From contig JAEUHA010000393.1 in NCBI GenBank assembly GCA_016793535.1, forward strand, positions 1-38,356: a DNA stretch of 38,356 nucleotides, in the 5' to 3' direction. The translations under genes were made by a program, and so were the position numbers. Of this stretch, positions 1-7,182 are shown piece after piece. The DNA is from Opitutaceae bacterium. Its GTDB lineage: Bacteria > Verrucomicrobiota > Verrucomicrobiia > Opitutales > Opitutaceae. Below the pieces are notes generated by a model. It was not told the origin of the DNA. It saw only the letters and a list, made by a program, of their open reading frames with translations, and made no database searches. Position 1 is the first letter of the stretch, and each line of letters begins with the position of its first letter.

Positions 1-305
1 TCAACTGGTTCGGCAGCCGCCAGGCCGAGGCCGCGATCGACAACGGGCTGCGTCGTCGTGTCACGGGCCGCTTCAAGGCTGATTTCTCCCAGCGCTTCGT
101 CGTCAACACCGCGATCGGCCTCAAGCGCAAGATCGCCGGGCGCGACTGGAACTTCCGCCTCAACGTGAACAACCTGCTCGACGACCAGAAGGACGAGCGG
201 ATCGTTTACAGCGGCACCGTCGGCACGTCGACCGCTGCTCCCGCGCGTTCCCTCGTTTACTACAATCCGCGCACCTGGCAGTTCTCCGTCGGCACGAAGT
301 TCTGA
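1..305 (+). CDS. TonB-dependent receptor, C-terminal fragment
   Basis: The frame beginning at base 3 is open from the window edge to TGA at 303-305, giving about 100 residues. It contains alternating beta-strand segments, the motif FRLNVNNLLDDQ (the 'N-N-L-F/L-D' turn typical of the last strands of TonB-dependent receptor barrels) and ends in the outer-membrane signature ...WQFSVGTKF with a terminal Phe recognised by the BAM machinery. In this lineage such receptors import glycans, siderophores or other ligands across the outer membrane; the substrate cannot be told from this fragment. The plug and most of the barrel lie upstream of the window. It is transcribed toward a convergent small membrane protein, with the heptad inverted repeat between them. 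Confidence 0.85.
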   Translation, partial: NWFGSRQAEAAIDNGLRRRVTGRFKADFSQRFVVNTAIGLKRKIAGRDWNFRLNVNNLLDDQKDERIVYSGTVGTSTAAPARSLVYYNPRTWQFSVGTKF

Positions 306-361
306 ACGGCGGAGCCGCCTGTCTCGCGACGGTGGAACGCGCCGCCCGGCGTTGGCCGCTT

Positions 362-376
362 TCCGGCTTAGCCGGA
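362..376. other. Short perfect inverted repeat downstream of receptor
   Basis: TCCGGC-TTA-GCCGGA, a 6-bp perfect stem with a 3-nt loop, lies 57 bases after the receptor stop and just before the first heptad array. A second small stem GGCGG-AG-CCGCC directly follows the stop codon region near 307-318. Neither is followed by a T tract, so a role in transcription termination is possible but not shown. Confidence 0.4.
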
Positions 377-383
377 GGCATGC

Positions 384-548
384 AGTTGAAAGTTGAAGGT
401 TGAAAGCTGAAAGTTCCGAACCAGGCGGTAGGAACAATGGGTAGGCAGACGGAAGGCGAATGCACTTTTCGGTGCGAGCTGCCGGCTGGCAGCGATTCCA
501 GCCCGCGCCCGGGTCCGTCTCTCAACTCTCAACCCTCAACTCTCAACT
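384..548. repeat. Heptad inverted-repeat element, copy 1
   Basis: The left arm (384-411) is four head-to-tail 7-bp units of consensus RGTTGAR (AGTTGAA, AGTTGAA, GGTTGAA, AGCTGAA). The right arm (521-548) is four units of the reverse complement (CTCAACT, CTCAACC, CTCAACT, CTCAACT). Read inward, each arm has its G-initial unit third. Position 7 is A in the left arm and G in the right, so pairing in a minus-strand transcript would use G-U wobbles, while a plus-strand transcript would have A-C mismatches. The spacer of about 109 bp carries its own hairpins (GCTGCC-GGCT-GGCAGC at 478-493; GCAC...GTGC at 462-475). It fills the gap between the convergent receptor and the 562-1062 gene. No ORF is credible here. 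Confidence 0.85.
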
Positions 549-561
549 GCATGAGCCCGCC

Positions 562-1062
562 TCAGGCGGCGGGTTTGAGGGTGGGCAAGCGTTCCCGTTC
601 CGCTGCGGCCAGGGTCTGGACGTAGCGGGTGAAGTCCTCGTCTTCGCCCTGCAGGAGTTCCGGCAGCGCCTCGATGAAATCGGGGCGGCGGACCCATTCG
701 CGGATGTAGTCCTCCCACGACTTCCAGAGCCGGCGGGTCTGCTTGTCCATTTTCTCCTCGTAGACCAGCAGGTAGGCGCGTTCGAAGAGGGACACGAGAA
801 TGCCGAAGATCGCGAAGCGCCGCTCGCCCTGCTCGGGCGTGAGGTCGCGGCGGCCGCCGTCGCGTCGGAGCAGTTGCAGGTCGGAGTTGTCGAGGACGAG
901 CTTGAGGAACTCGCGGTACTCGTCCGAGAGCCGCTGGTAGATCTCCTCCTGCTCGTTCAGCCGGTTCTTGCGTTGTTCGAGGATGAACACGATGAGGGCG
1001 AACGGCAGGCCGACCACCGTGACGACGTAGCTCAGGAGCTCCCACGTTTCACGCATCTGCAT
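562..1062 (-). CDS. Small single-span membrane protein of unknown function
   Basis: The protein is 166 residues when started at the Met pair MQMRETW; the frame extends 16 codons further upstream (to 1110), but that stretch is polar and places the membrane segment unusually late. An N-terminal hydrophobic span (about residues 9-28, SYVVTVVGLPFALIVFI) is followed by a charged helical cytoplasmic part (EQRKNRLNEQEEIYQRLSDE onward), with a second weakly hydrophobic helix around FAIFGILVSLFERAYLLV. This layout occurs in many uncharacterised bacterial proteins; I do not recognise a named domain or active-site motif. It is divergent from rnhB and convergent with the receptor fragment. A role in membrane signalling would be a guess. 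Confidence 0.75.
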   Translation of the reverse strand: MQMRETWELLSYVVTVVGLPFALIVFILEQRKNRLNEQEEIYQRLSDEYREFLKLVLDNSDLQLLRRDGGRRDLTPEQGERRFAIFGILVSLFERAYLLVYEEKMDKQTRRLWKSWEDYIREWVRRPDFIEALPELLQGEDEDFTRYVQTLAAAERERLPTLKPAA

Positions 1063-1160
1063 GGGGCAACGGAACGCATCCGGGGAGAAATTGCCACTCG
1101 GGTCGCGCAAGGCGCGCGCTTGCCACGACCCCCGGGGTGGACTTGATCGGGTCCCGACCT

Positions 1161-1916
1161 ATGAAGCGCCGCCAGTTGCGTGGCTTCGACCTGAAGCAAA
1201 TCCAGGGAGTGACCCACCTGATCGGCGTCGATGAGGTGGGGCGCGGGGCGTTTGCCGGACCCGTGGTGGCGGCGGCGGTGGTGGTGTCGCGGGACTTTTT
1301 GGAGAGCCGCTGGGCCGTGGCGAAGAGCGGACGCGTGAACGACTCCAAGGCGCTGACCGCGGAGCAGCGCGAGGAGTTGTGGGTCGAGTTCGAGGAACTC
1401 GCCGCGGCCGGCAGCATCCATGCGCAACACGGGCTGGCGACGGTGGACGAGATTCAGGAGTTGAACATCCTCGGGGCGACGAAACTGGCGATGCGCCGCG
1501 CGCTGGAGGCCCTGTACCCGCCGGAGGCGTTCGAACGCCAGCGGGAGGAACCCGATTTGTTTTCCAGCTTCGAGGAGCGGCGCAGTTTCCAGCCGGCGGT
1601 GTCGGCCCGGGTGATCGTTGACGGGCTGCCGCTGCGCGGTTTCCCGTATCCGCATGCGGCCTTTGTGCACGGGGATGCCCGTTCGCTCTGCATCGCGATG
1701 GCGTCGATCATCGCGAAAGTGACCCGTGACCGGATGATGGTGGAATTCGAGGCGAAGTATCCCGGCTACGGTTTCGCGCGCCACAAGGGGTACGGCACCG
1801 ACGAGCACCGGGAGGCCGTGCTGCGCCTGGGCCGCTGCCAGGAACATCGCGAGGCGTTCCTGCGCAAGCTGCTCGCGGTGCGCGTCGATCCGGCGCAGAT
1901 GAACCTGCTTGAATAA
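1161..1916 (+). CDS. rnhB: Ribonuclease HII
   Basis: RNase HII cleaves the RNA strand of RNA-DNA hybrids and starts removal of misincorporated ribonucleotides in the cytoplasm. The signature IGVDEVGRGAFAGPVVAAA near the N-terminus supplies the catalytic Asp-Glu pair; NDSKAL follows at about residue 60. The VIVDG strand and the SIIAKVTRDR helix carry the other metal-binding aspartates, and YGFARHKGYGT closes the domain. At 251 residues it is longer than the usual 190-220, because of a roughly 35-residue insert (around PPEAFERQREEPDLFSSFEE) before the VIVDG strand. I chose ATG 1161; GTG 1137 is in frame 8 codons upstream. Its last codons overlap the TTG start of the downstream histidine kinase by 8 bases, suggesting coupled translation. 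Confidence 0.95.
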   Translation: MKRRQLRGFDLKQIQGVTHLIGVDEVGRGAFAGPVVAAAVVVSRDFLESRWAVAKSGRVNDSKALTAEQREELWVEFEELAAAGSIHAQHGLATVDEIQELNILGATKLAMRRALEALYPPEAFERQREEPDLFSSFEERRSFQPAVSARVIVDGLPLRGFPYPHAAFVHGDARSLCIAMASIIAKVTRDRMMVEFEAKYPGYGFARHKGYGTDEHREAVLRLGRCQEHREAFLRKLLAVRVDPAQMNLLE

Positions 1917-3105
1917 ACCCCGCAAGACCGTGGCTGGAAAAAAGAACTCCTCGCTCGACCGCGTGCTCGGCCGGCTCGACACGCTGGATTCGGTCAACCT
2001 GGCGAACCTGGTGCAGCGGCTGGCGCGGGAACGCGCGGTCTTCGAGGAGATTTTCAACACGCTGCAGGAGGGCATCCTGGTCGTCCGCGACGACGGTGCG
2101 ATCGACTATGCCAACGCCGCGGCGTACCGGCTGATCGGCCTCGGCGGCGACGATCTCGCGGGGCAGACGTTGTGGCGGCTCGTCCCGGGACTGCGCAACT
2201 CGCTCGGCGCGGTGCTCGACCACGAATCGGGCGGCGGCGTGGCGCCGGTCGTGGCGCGGGAGTTCGAACTCACCTATCCGGAGCCCCGGCTGGTGCGGTT
2301 GTACATGGTGCCGTTTCGTCTGGCCGGGTCGACCCCCGCGCGGCGGTTTGCCGTGATCCTGTCCGACGTCACAAAGGAGAAGCAGTCGACCGAAGAGCGA
2401 ATCGAGAACGAACGCACGTCCTCCATCCTGCTGCTGGCCGCCGGGGTGGCCCACGAACTCGGCAATCCGCTCAACTCCCTGACGATTCACCTGCAGCTGA
2501 TGGAGCGGAAGCTGAAGAAACTGAAGTCGCAGAAGGACGTCGATTCCCTCGCGGAGTCCGTGCGGATCTGCCGCGACGAAGTGACCCGGCTCGACGGCAT
2601 CATCAGCAATTTCCTCGAGGCGATCCGGCCGCGTCCGCCGGACCTGGCGGAGACGGACTTGAACGACGTGCTCACCGAGGTGCTGCGCTTCCAGCATCGG
2701 GAGCTGGCGGACCGCGGCATCGAGGTCGAGGCGGAGACGCTGGACATCCCGCTCGTGCTTGCGGACCGGAACCAGATCAAGCAGGTCTTCTTCAATCTCA
2801 CCAAGAACGCCATGGAGGCGATGCGGCCCGGCGGAAAATTGAAGATCAAGTCGCGGGCAGACGATGATTCCGTGTACCTGTTGTTCGCCGACACCGGCAG
2901 TGGCATCAAACAGGAGGACCTGATGCGGCTGTTCCAGCCCTACCAGACCACGAAATCGGGCGACCACGGGCTCGGCCTCATGATCGCGCAGCGCATCATG
3001 CGCGAGCATGGCGGGCAGATCGGCCTGGAGAGCAAGGAAGGCATCGGCACGATCGTGACCCTGCAGTTCCCGCGGAAGGACCGGCGGGTGCGGATGCTGC
3101 AGTGA
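1909..3105 (+). CDS. NtrB-like cytoplasmic PAS sensor histidine kinase
   Basis: The protein is 398 residues with no membrane segment or signal peptide. A PAS domain spans about residues 42-160 ([20 protein letters not shown]). The dimerisation/phosphoacceptor helix has [11 protein letters not shown] with His182 as the likely phosphorylated residue. The ATPase domain shows the N box ([14 protein letters not shown], Asn296 and Asn300), DTGSGI (G1) and a GLGL motif (G2). This matches the NtrB/AtoS class, which usually partners with sigma-54-dependent NtrC-type regulators. The nearest such regulator is 2.6 kb downstream (5678-7057), with a second kinase at 8924-10300. The TTG start at 1909 overlaps the rnhB stop; GTG 1930 is an alternative. 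The stimulus is unknown. Confidence 0.9.
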   Translation: MNKPRKTVAGKKNSSLDRVLGRLDTLDSVNLANLVQRLARERAVFEEIFNTLQEGILVVRDDGAIDYANAAAYRLIGLGGDDLAGQTLWRLVPGLRNSLGAVLDHESGGGVAPVVAREFELTYPEPRLVRLYMVPFRLAGSTPARRFAVILSDVTKEKQSTEERIENERTSSILLLAAGVAHELGNPLNSLTIHLQLMERKLKKLKSQKDVDSLAESVRICRDEVTRLDGIISNFLEAIRPRPPDLAETDLNDVLTEVLRFQHRELADRGIEVEAETLDIPLVLADRNQIKQVFFNLTKNAMEAMRPGGKLKIKSRADDDSVYLLFADTGSGIKQEDLMRLFQPYQTTKSGDHGLGLMIAQRIMREHGGQIGLESKEGIGTIVTLQFPRKDRRVRMLQ

Positions 3106-3115
3106 CGGGCGGATG

Positions 3116-3234
3116 AGTTGAGAGTTGAAAGCTGAGAGTTGAGAGACGGCGTAACTCGGTAGCACCGTCGGCCTGCAAGCGTTGCCTGCCCCTCCTGGAT
3201 CGGTCTCTCAACTCTCAACCCTCAACTCTCAACT
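3116..3234. repeat. Heptad inverted-repeat element, copy 2
   Basis: Left arm 3116-3143 is four 7-bp units AGTTGAG, AGTTGAA, AGCTGAG, AGTTGAG, followed by AGACGG. Right arm 3207-3234 is CTCAACT, CTCAACC, CTCAACT, CTCAACT, the same units in the same order as the right arm of copy 1; with its flanks (3202-3235) it is identical to copy 1 over about 33 bp. The 63-bp spacer has an inner GACGG...CCGTC pairing. The element sits between the convergent kinase (ends 3105) and lipoprotein (ends 3245) genes, starting 10 bp after one stop and ending 10 bp before the other. Confidence 0.87.
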
Positions 3235-3244
3235 GATCCGGTCC

Positions 3245-3973
3245 TCACCTCTGCGCGTTCTCGAATTCCTTGCGGAGCGACGCGGCGAGGATGTTTTTCA
3301 CCACGACGACCTGTTGCTCGCGTTTGCCGCCGGTGCGGACGGCGAGCTTGAGCGGGATCTCGTCGCTGGTCACGCCGAGCTGGGAGATCATGGGGTCGAG
3401 CAGGGCCTTCTCGCCGGGAGCGATCGTGAGCTTGGGCGGACGGACCGCGAAGTTGCCGAGGTCCGAATTGACCTCGGTCACCTCGAGCTCGATCGGTTCG
3501 GTGCCCTTGTTTTCGAACAGGACGCGGAGCGTGACCGGCGGCATCGGACTGCCCGCGGCGCGGCGGGCCCGGGCCTGCCGGATGTAGTCCTGCATGGCTT
3601 CCTTCTGCTCTTCTTCCGAGTCGCCGTAGCCGCCAATGTTGTAAACTTCGGTAAAAGCACCGACGTCATCGCGGCGCTTCCGGCGTTGGTCGTCGTAGAT
3701 GTTGTCGTCGGGGTTGAGCCGCTTGCCGCGCCCGCCCGGTCCGCGGTCGCCGCGATCGAAGCCGCGGCTCACGGTGACCAGCGCGGCCACCTTGCCCTCG
3801 AGAAACGTGCTTTCGCCGCGCATGGCGACCGGGCGTTCCACGGGCTGGCGGGTCGCCTCTTCCATCATCAAGTCGCGGGGGGTGGCCCCGGTGCCGCAGC
3901 CCGCGGCGGCCAGCAGGCCGGTTAGGAGAGCAGCGATCGAGAGGATCTGGGGAGAGTACGCCGGGAGCTTCAT
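3245..3973 (-). CDS. Exported lipoprotein with C-terminal Ig-like (DUF1573-like) domain
   Basis: The protein is 242 residues from the Met beginning MKLPAYSPQ. A signal peptide (ILSIAALLTGLLAAAGC) ends in a lipobox, so Cys at about residue 25 should be acylated; the frame extends 45 codons upstream, but only this start puts the signal peptide at the N-terminus. The middle is charged, with a Gly/Arg/Asp-rich stretch (DRGDRGPGGRGKRLNPDDN). The C-terminal about 90 residues (VTLRVLFENKGTEPIELEV... to KNILAASLRKE) look like a beta-sandwich of the DUF1573/HYDIN type: 'fall-off' strands with NKGTEPI followed by IAPGEKALLDP. It is divergent from the ECF sigma operon, so it may belong to the same envelope response, but this rests only on position. 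Confidence 0.8.
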   Translation of the reverse strand: MKLPAYSPQILSIAALLTGLLAAAGCGTGATPRDLMMEEATRQPVERPVAMRGESTFLEGKVAALVTVSRGFDRGDRGPGGRGKRLNPDDNIYDDQRRKRRDDVGAFTEVYNIGGYGDSEEEQKEAMQDYIRQARARRAAGSPMPPVTLRVLFENKGTEPIELEVTEVNSDLGNFAVRPPKLTIAPGEKALLDPMISQLGVTSDEIPLKLAVRTGGKREQQVVVVKNILAASLRKEFENAQR

Positions 3974-3974
3974 G

Positions 3975-3990
3975 GGAACGTCGTTCGACG
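3975..3990. promoter_or_regulatory. Inverted repeat in the lipoprotein / ECF sigma divergent region
   Basis: GGAAC (3975-3979), which resembles the -35 element of many ECF promoters, overlaps a perfect inverted repeat CGTCG-TT-CGACG (3979-3990). It lies directly next to the lipoprotein start codon and 103 bp upstream of the sigma-factor start. No convincing -10 partner is seen at the usual spacing, so this is only a weak candidate control site. The rest of the 119-bp divergent gap shows nothing clear. Confidence 0.25.
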
Positions 3991-4092
3991 CCAAGCGGAG
4001 GCGAAGGTTGCGGCTAAGGCAAGGACGGGCATGGCAACCCTGAATCTTTCTGGCCTTTCCTGCGTCTTGCTGCTCACACGAATGCGCTCCGC

Positions 4093-4641
4093 ATGGAATC
4101 CACTTCACCGACTGCCCTGGCCGACCTTGTGCGGCGGGCTCAAAAGGGCGACGAGGCCGCCCAGCGGGAACTTGTGGTCAGTTACCAGCACCGGGTGGCG
4201 GGCTTCGTTTACGCCATGACCGGCCGAAGCGATTACGTCGAAGATCTGTCGCAGCAGGTGTTCATCAAGATGATCCGCGCGATCGATCGCCTGCAGGCTC
4301 CGGCGCAGTTCGAGTCGTGGCTCTTCCGGCTCGCGCGCAACACCTGCATCGACCAGCTGCGGCGGCAGAAGCTGCGCCGGATCTTCCTTCCGTTCGGCGA
4401 GGAGCACGAAAACATTCCGGAACCGCCGGGAGCGGTGGATTCGGAGGAGCTCGACGCCCTGCAGCATGCCCTGGCCCAACTGCGCCCGCAGGACCGCGCG
4501 CTGCTTGCCTTGGTGCAGGAAGGGCGTAGTCATGCGGAAATCGCTGAAACGCTCGAAACCAGTGTCGCCGCGGTGAAGGCTCGCCTCCATCGCGCCCGGG
4601 AACACCTTCGCGAGCATTACCAACCTCCCCATGAAACCTGA
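4093..4641 (+). CDS. RNA polymerase sigma factor, ECF subfamily
   Basis: The protein is 182 residues, usual for extracytoplasmic-function sigma factors. Region 2 spans about residues 8-80: LVRRAQKGDEAAQRELV, then YVEDLSQQVFIKMIRAIDRL and FESWLFRLARNTCIDQLRRQ, which cover core binding and -10 recognition. Region 4 spans about 125-175: LQHALAQLRPQDRALLALV followed by the helix-turn-helix HAEIAETLETSVAAVKARLHRARE for -35 recognition. The stop overlaps the start of the next gene by 11 bp, which fits a sigma/anti-sigma pair. Such factors are normally held by the neighbouring membrane protein and released by an envelope or oxidative signal. Confidence 0.93.
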   Translation: MESTSPTALADLVRRAQKGDEAAQRELVVSYQHRVAGFVYAMTGRSDYVEDLSQQVFIKMIRAIDRLQAPAQFESWLFRLARNTCIDQLRRQKLRRIFLPFGEEHENIPEPPGAVDSEELDALQHALAQLRPQDRALLALVQEGRSHAEIAETLETSVAAVKARLHRAREHLREHYQPPHET

Positions 4642-4999
4642 AGAACACGCCTGGCAGGAACTCCAGCGGCGCGCCTCGGCGCAGCTCCGCGGTGGATTTG
4701 CGGATCGCGTGGTGCGCACCGCGCGAGGCCCCCAGGAGGATTCGTGGCGCGCCCTCTTCTCCGTCGGCGCACGCCAGCTGCGGCCGGGTTTTGCCGAACG
4801 GGTGCTGCGGGCCGCGCGCGCCGCCGCGGAAATGCCGTCCCTGGCCAGCCAATTCGCGCTCAGTGCCGCCACCGCAGCGGTGTGTCTCGGCGCCGTGCTG
4901 TTCGTCCACCATCAGACGGTCGAGGCAGCGGATGAACGGAACCTCGCGGAATGGCAGGCGATCGTGGCGGTCGCCGAGGACGATGCGGCGGGCCTATGA
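4631..4999 (+). CDS. Putative anti-sigma membrane protein with duplicated motif
   Basis: The protein is 122 residues, starting 11 bp inside the ECF sigma gene. The N-terminal cytoplasmic part contains a clear internal duplication: QLRGGFADRVVRTARG (about residues 18-33) and QLRPGFAERVLRAARA (about 51-66). A membrane segment (FALSAATAAVCLGAVLFV, about residues 77-95) leaves a short acidic C-terminal tail outside. Overlap with the sigma gene, size and topology suggest an anti-sigma factor, but I see no zinc-binding HxxxCxxC motif or other named anti-sigma domain. The duplicated helix might be the sigma-binding part. It ends in ATGA, overlapping the next start. Confidence 0.75.
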   Translation: MKPEEHAWQELQRRASAQLRGGFADRVVRTARGPQEDSWRALFSVGARQLRPGFAERVLRAARAAAEMPSLASQFALSAATAAVCLGAVLFVHHQTVEAADERNLAEWQAIVAVAEDDAAGL

Positions 5000-5625
5000 C
5001 GCAGCGGGTCTTCGTTGCCCTTCTGACGGTCGGGGTGTTTCTCGCCGGCTATTTTGCGCGGGTCTGGACCGACCGGCGTGAGGCGGTGCCGGCTGCTCCG
5101 GCAGCGCTCGCCAAGGAATATGTTCGCGCCGACACGAAGTCGACGAACAAGACGAAGTCCGACAGCCAACTCGACCGCGCCAAGCTGGTCGCGGAGATCC
5201 AGAAGCTCCGGCCGCACATCGACGCTTACAGCACCCAGCTGGATGAGATTCAGGCCGAATTTGATCGCGAGTTCCTGCACTTGCTCACGCTCCCGCAGCG
5301 GGACAAGTTTGCCGCCAATCAGAAGAAACGGGCGGAGCGCGACGCGAAGCGCCAGGCGGATCGCACGCCGCTCTCCGACGAGGATATCCAGCGGGCGAAG
5401 GACCGGCCGCTCACTTCGATCTACTGGTATGTCGTCGTCACTCCGCATCTCGAGTGGATGACAAAGGAGTACGGACTCGATGCGAATCAGCAGACGCAGG
5501 TTCGGGCCCTGCTTGCCCTGCGCCGCAACAAGTTCATCGCCCTGGTCGATTCCACCCAGCATCCGTCGATTCGGCTGAGCAAGCTGGCGCCGTTGATCGA
5601 GCGGATGGGAACGCCGGCGAAATAG
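4996..5625 (+). CDS. Membrane-anchored helical envelope protein of unknown function
   Basis: The protein is 209 residues from the ATG overlapping the previous stop (ATGA at 4996-4999); the frame opens earlier, but this start gives an N-terminal anchor or uncleaved signal (VFVALLTVGVFLAGYFARVW). The rest is highly charged and helical: KLVAEIQKLRPHIDAYSTQL, FDREFLHLLTLPQRDKFAAN, a Lys/Arg/Asp-rich linker and a C-terminal helical domain (YGLDANQQTQVRALLALRRN). The 'LTLPQRDKF' and 'LDANQQTQVRALL' segments recall heavy-metal-sensor and Spy/CpxP-type periplasmic proteins. This is a resemblance only, with no diagnostic LTxxQ pair assured. As third gene of the sigma operon it may be a sensing or target protein on the outer face of the membrane. 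Confidence 0.75.
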   Translation: MTQRVFVALLTVGVFLAGYFARVWTDRREAVPAAPAALAKEYVRADTKSTNKTKSDSQLDRAKLVAEIQKLRPHIDAYSTQLDEIQAEFDREFLHLLTLPQRDKFAANQKKRAERDAKRQADRTPLSDEDIQRAKDRPLTSIYWYVVVTPHLEWMTKEYGLDANQQTQVRALLALRRNKFIALVDSTQHPSIRLSKLAPLIERMGTPAK

Positions 5626-5677
5626 CCCGCGCGGAAATTTTGGTGGAGCGGCGCGATCGGAGCCGCAATGTCGCGCC

Positions 5678-7057
5678 ATGGCCAAATCTCCGCTCGCTGG
5701 ACTCAGTGTGCTGCTCCTCGACGACGAAGTCGTCCTGCGCAAGCGGCTCGCGGGTTACCTCGAGCGGGAAGGAGCGGAAGTGACGGCCGTCGCCAGCCTG
5801 GCCGCGGCGCGGCAGGTGCTCGAATCGATGTCGTTCGAGGCGGCCGTCATCGACGTCAACCTGCCGGATGGGCGGGGGACCGATTTATTGCGGGACAAAG
5901 TTTTCCCTCCCACCACCAACGTGATCGTGATGACGGCGGGTGGAAACGTCGCCGGCGCCGTGGAAGCCCTCCGCGCGGGCGCGGCCGACTACCTCGTCAA
6001 ACCCTTCGATCCCGAGGAACTGCCGCTGCGGATCGCACAGGCGCGGCGGAGCCGGCAGGCGCGTCGGGCGGATGAGTTTCGCCGCGGCCAGGACTCGGGC
6101 CTCGTTTTCGGCGAGAGCCTGGCCGGCGTCCGCGAGCAACTCGCCAAGATCACCGCCGCCGACCGGCGGCTGAGCGGCTCGCTGCCGCCGATCCTGATCG
6201 AGGGCGAGACCGGCACGGGCAAGACGGCGATCGCGCGCTGGATCCATCGTCACGGTCCGAGAGCCGAGGAACCGCTCATCGAGCTCAACTGCTCGGCACT
6301 GCCGGAGGCGCTGGCCGAAGCGGAACTTTTCGGCCACGAGCGGGGTGCGTTCACGGACGCCAAGACGGCCCGCATCGGGCTGATGGAGGCGGCCGACGGC
6401 GGGACGCTCTTCCTCGACGAACTGCCGAGCCTCTCGCTCCCGCTCCAGGCCAAGCTGCTCACCGCCATCGAGGACCACAGCCTGCGCCGCGTCGGCGCCT
6501 CACGTCATATTCCGGTCGATGCCCGCGTCATCGCGGCCACCAATGCCGACCTCGGCGCCCTCGTTGCCGTGGGCAAGTTCCGCGAAGACCTGCTGCATCG
6601 CCTGGACCTGTTTCGCGTGCGCCTGCCCCCGCTCCGGGACCGCGGCGGCGACATCATCGTCCTCGCCGAGGAACTGCTAATCCGCGTGTGCCGACGCTAC
6701 GGGCAAAAGGTCCCGGTGATTCCTCCCGACGGAAAAAGCCGGCTGCTGGCGCATCGCTGGCCCGGCAATGTGCGCGAGCTGGCGCACGAGATCGAGCGGG
6801 CCGTGGTGTTCGGGGGCGAGCAGGGACTGGCGTTTCCTCACCTCGGCACCGCCGACGGCGACGCAGCGGCGCGCTCGTGGATGCGGCGGGACTTCGTGTT
6901 TCCCGAAACCGGGTTTTCTCTGGAGTCGGCGATCGACGAGATCGTCGCCCGCGCGATGAAACAGGCGGGTGGAAACGTCTCCGCCGCCGCTCGTCTGCTC
7001 GGCGTGTCCCGCGATGTGGTTCGTTACCGGCTCAAAGGGGGCCGATCCACCGAGTAG
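5678..7057 (+). CDS. Sigma-54-dependent response regulator, NtrC family
   Basis: The protein is 459 residues with the full three-part layout. The receiver domain (1-120) has acidic pair Asp15/Asp16, phosphoacceptor Asp59 (VIDVNLPDG) and Lys108 (LVKPF). The AAA+ domain (about 143-370) has Walker A GETGTGKT (Lys182), the sigma-54-contacting loop GAFTDA (223-228), Walker B GGTLFLDEL and the arginine-finger segment FREDLLHRL. The C-terminal Fis-type helix-turn-helix is GGNVSAAARLLGVSRDVVRYRL. The GAFTDA form (GAFTGA in most family members) keeps the loop but has Asp in place of the second Gly, as in several natural NtrC-like activators. Cognate kinase candidates are at 1909-3105 and 8924-10300. 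A sigma-54-type promoter lies 126 bp after its stop. Confidence 0.95.
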   Translation: MAKSPLAGLSVLLLDDEVVLRKRLAGYLEREGAEVTAVASLAAARQVLESMSFEAAVIDVNLPDGRGTDLLRDKVFPPTTNVIVMTAGGNVAGAVEALRAGAADYLVKPFDPEELPLRIAQARRSRQARRADEFRRGQDSGLVFGESLAGVREQLAKITAADRRLSGSLPPILIEGETGTGKTAIARWIHRHGPRAEEPLIELNCSALPEALAEAELFGHERGAFTDAKTARIGLMEAADGGTLFLDELPSLSLPLQAKLLTAIEDHSLRRVGASRHIPVDARVIAATNADLGALVAVGKFREDLLHRLDLFRVRLPPLRDRGGDIIVLAEELLIRVCRRYGQKVPVIPPDGKSRLLAHRWPGNVRELAHEIERAVVFGGEQGLAFPHLGTADGDAAARSWMRRDFVFPETGFSLESAIDEIVARAMKQAGGNVSAAARLLGVSRDVVRYRLKGGRSTE

Positions 7058-7161
7058 GCTGGGGAATTGTGCGCGGGCTTCAGCCAGGGATGGGATTTTT
7101 TCCCCACTTTACGCAGCGAACGCGGACGATACCTTTCTGGCTTAAACGTTGAAAACAAAGG

Positions 7162-7176
7162 GCAAACGCGATTTGC
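7162..7176. promoter_or_regulatory. Inverted repeat upstream of sigma-54-type promoter
   Basis: GCAAA-CGCGA-TTTGC, a 15-bp element with 5-bp perfect arms, lies 7 bp upstream of the -24 box at 7183. A dyad here could be a binding site for the Fis-type domain of the regulator encoded just upstream. NtrC-type sites are usually farther (about 80-150 bp) from the promoter, so another factor may use it. Confidence 0.4.
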
Positions 7177-7182
7177 TGAGCT

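Noticed and set aside
384-548. Heptad array considered as a CRISPR array
   Set aside because: Units are only 7 bp with no spacers between them, arms are inverted, and no cas gene is present.
7160-7176. GGGCAAACGCGATTTGCT as a second -24/-12 promoter
   Set aside because: The GG to GC distance is 12-13 bp rather than the required 10, so only the site at 7183-7198 was kept.
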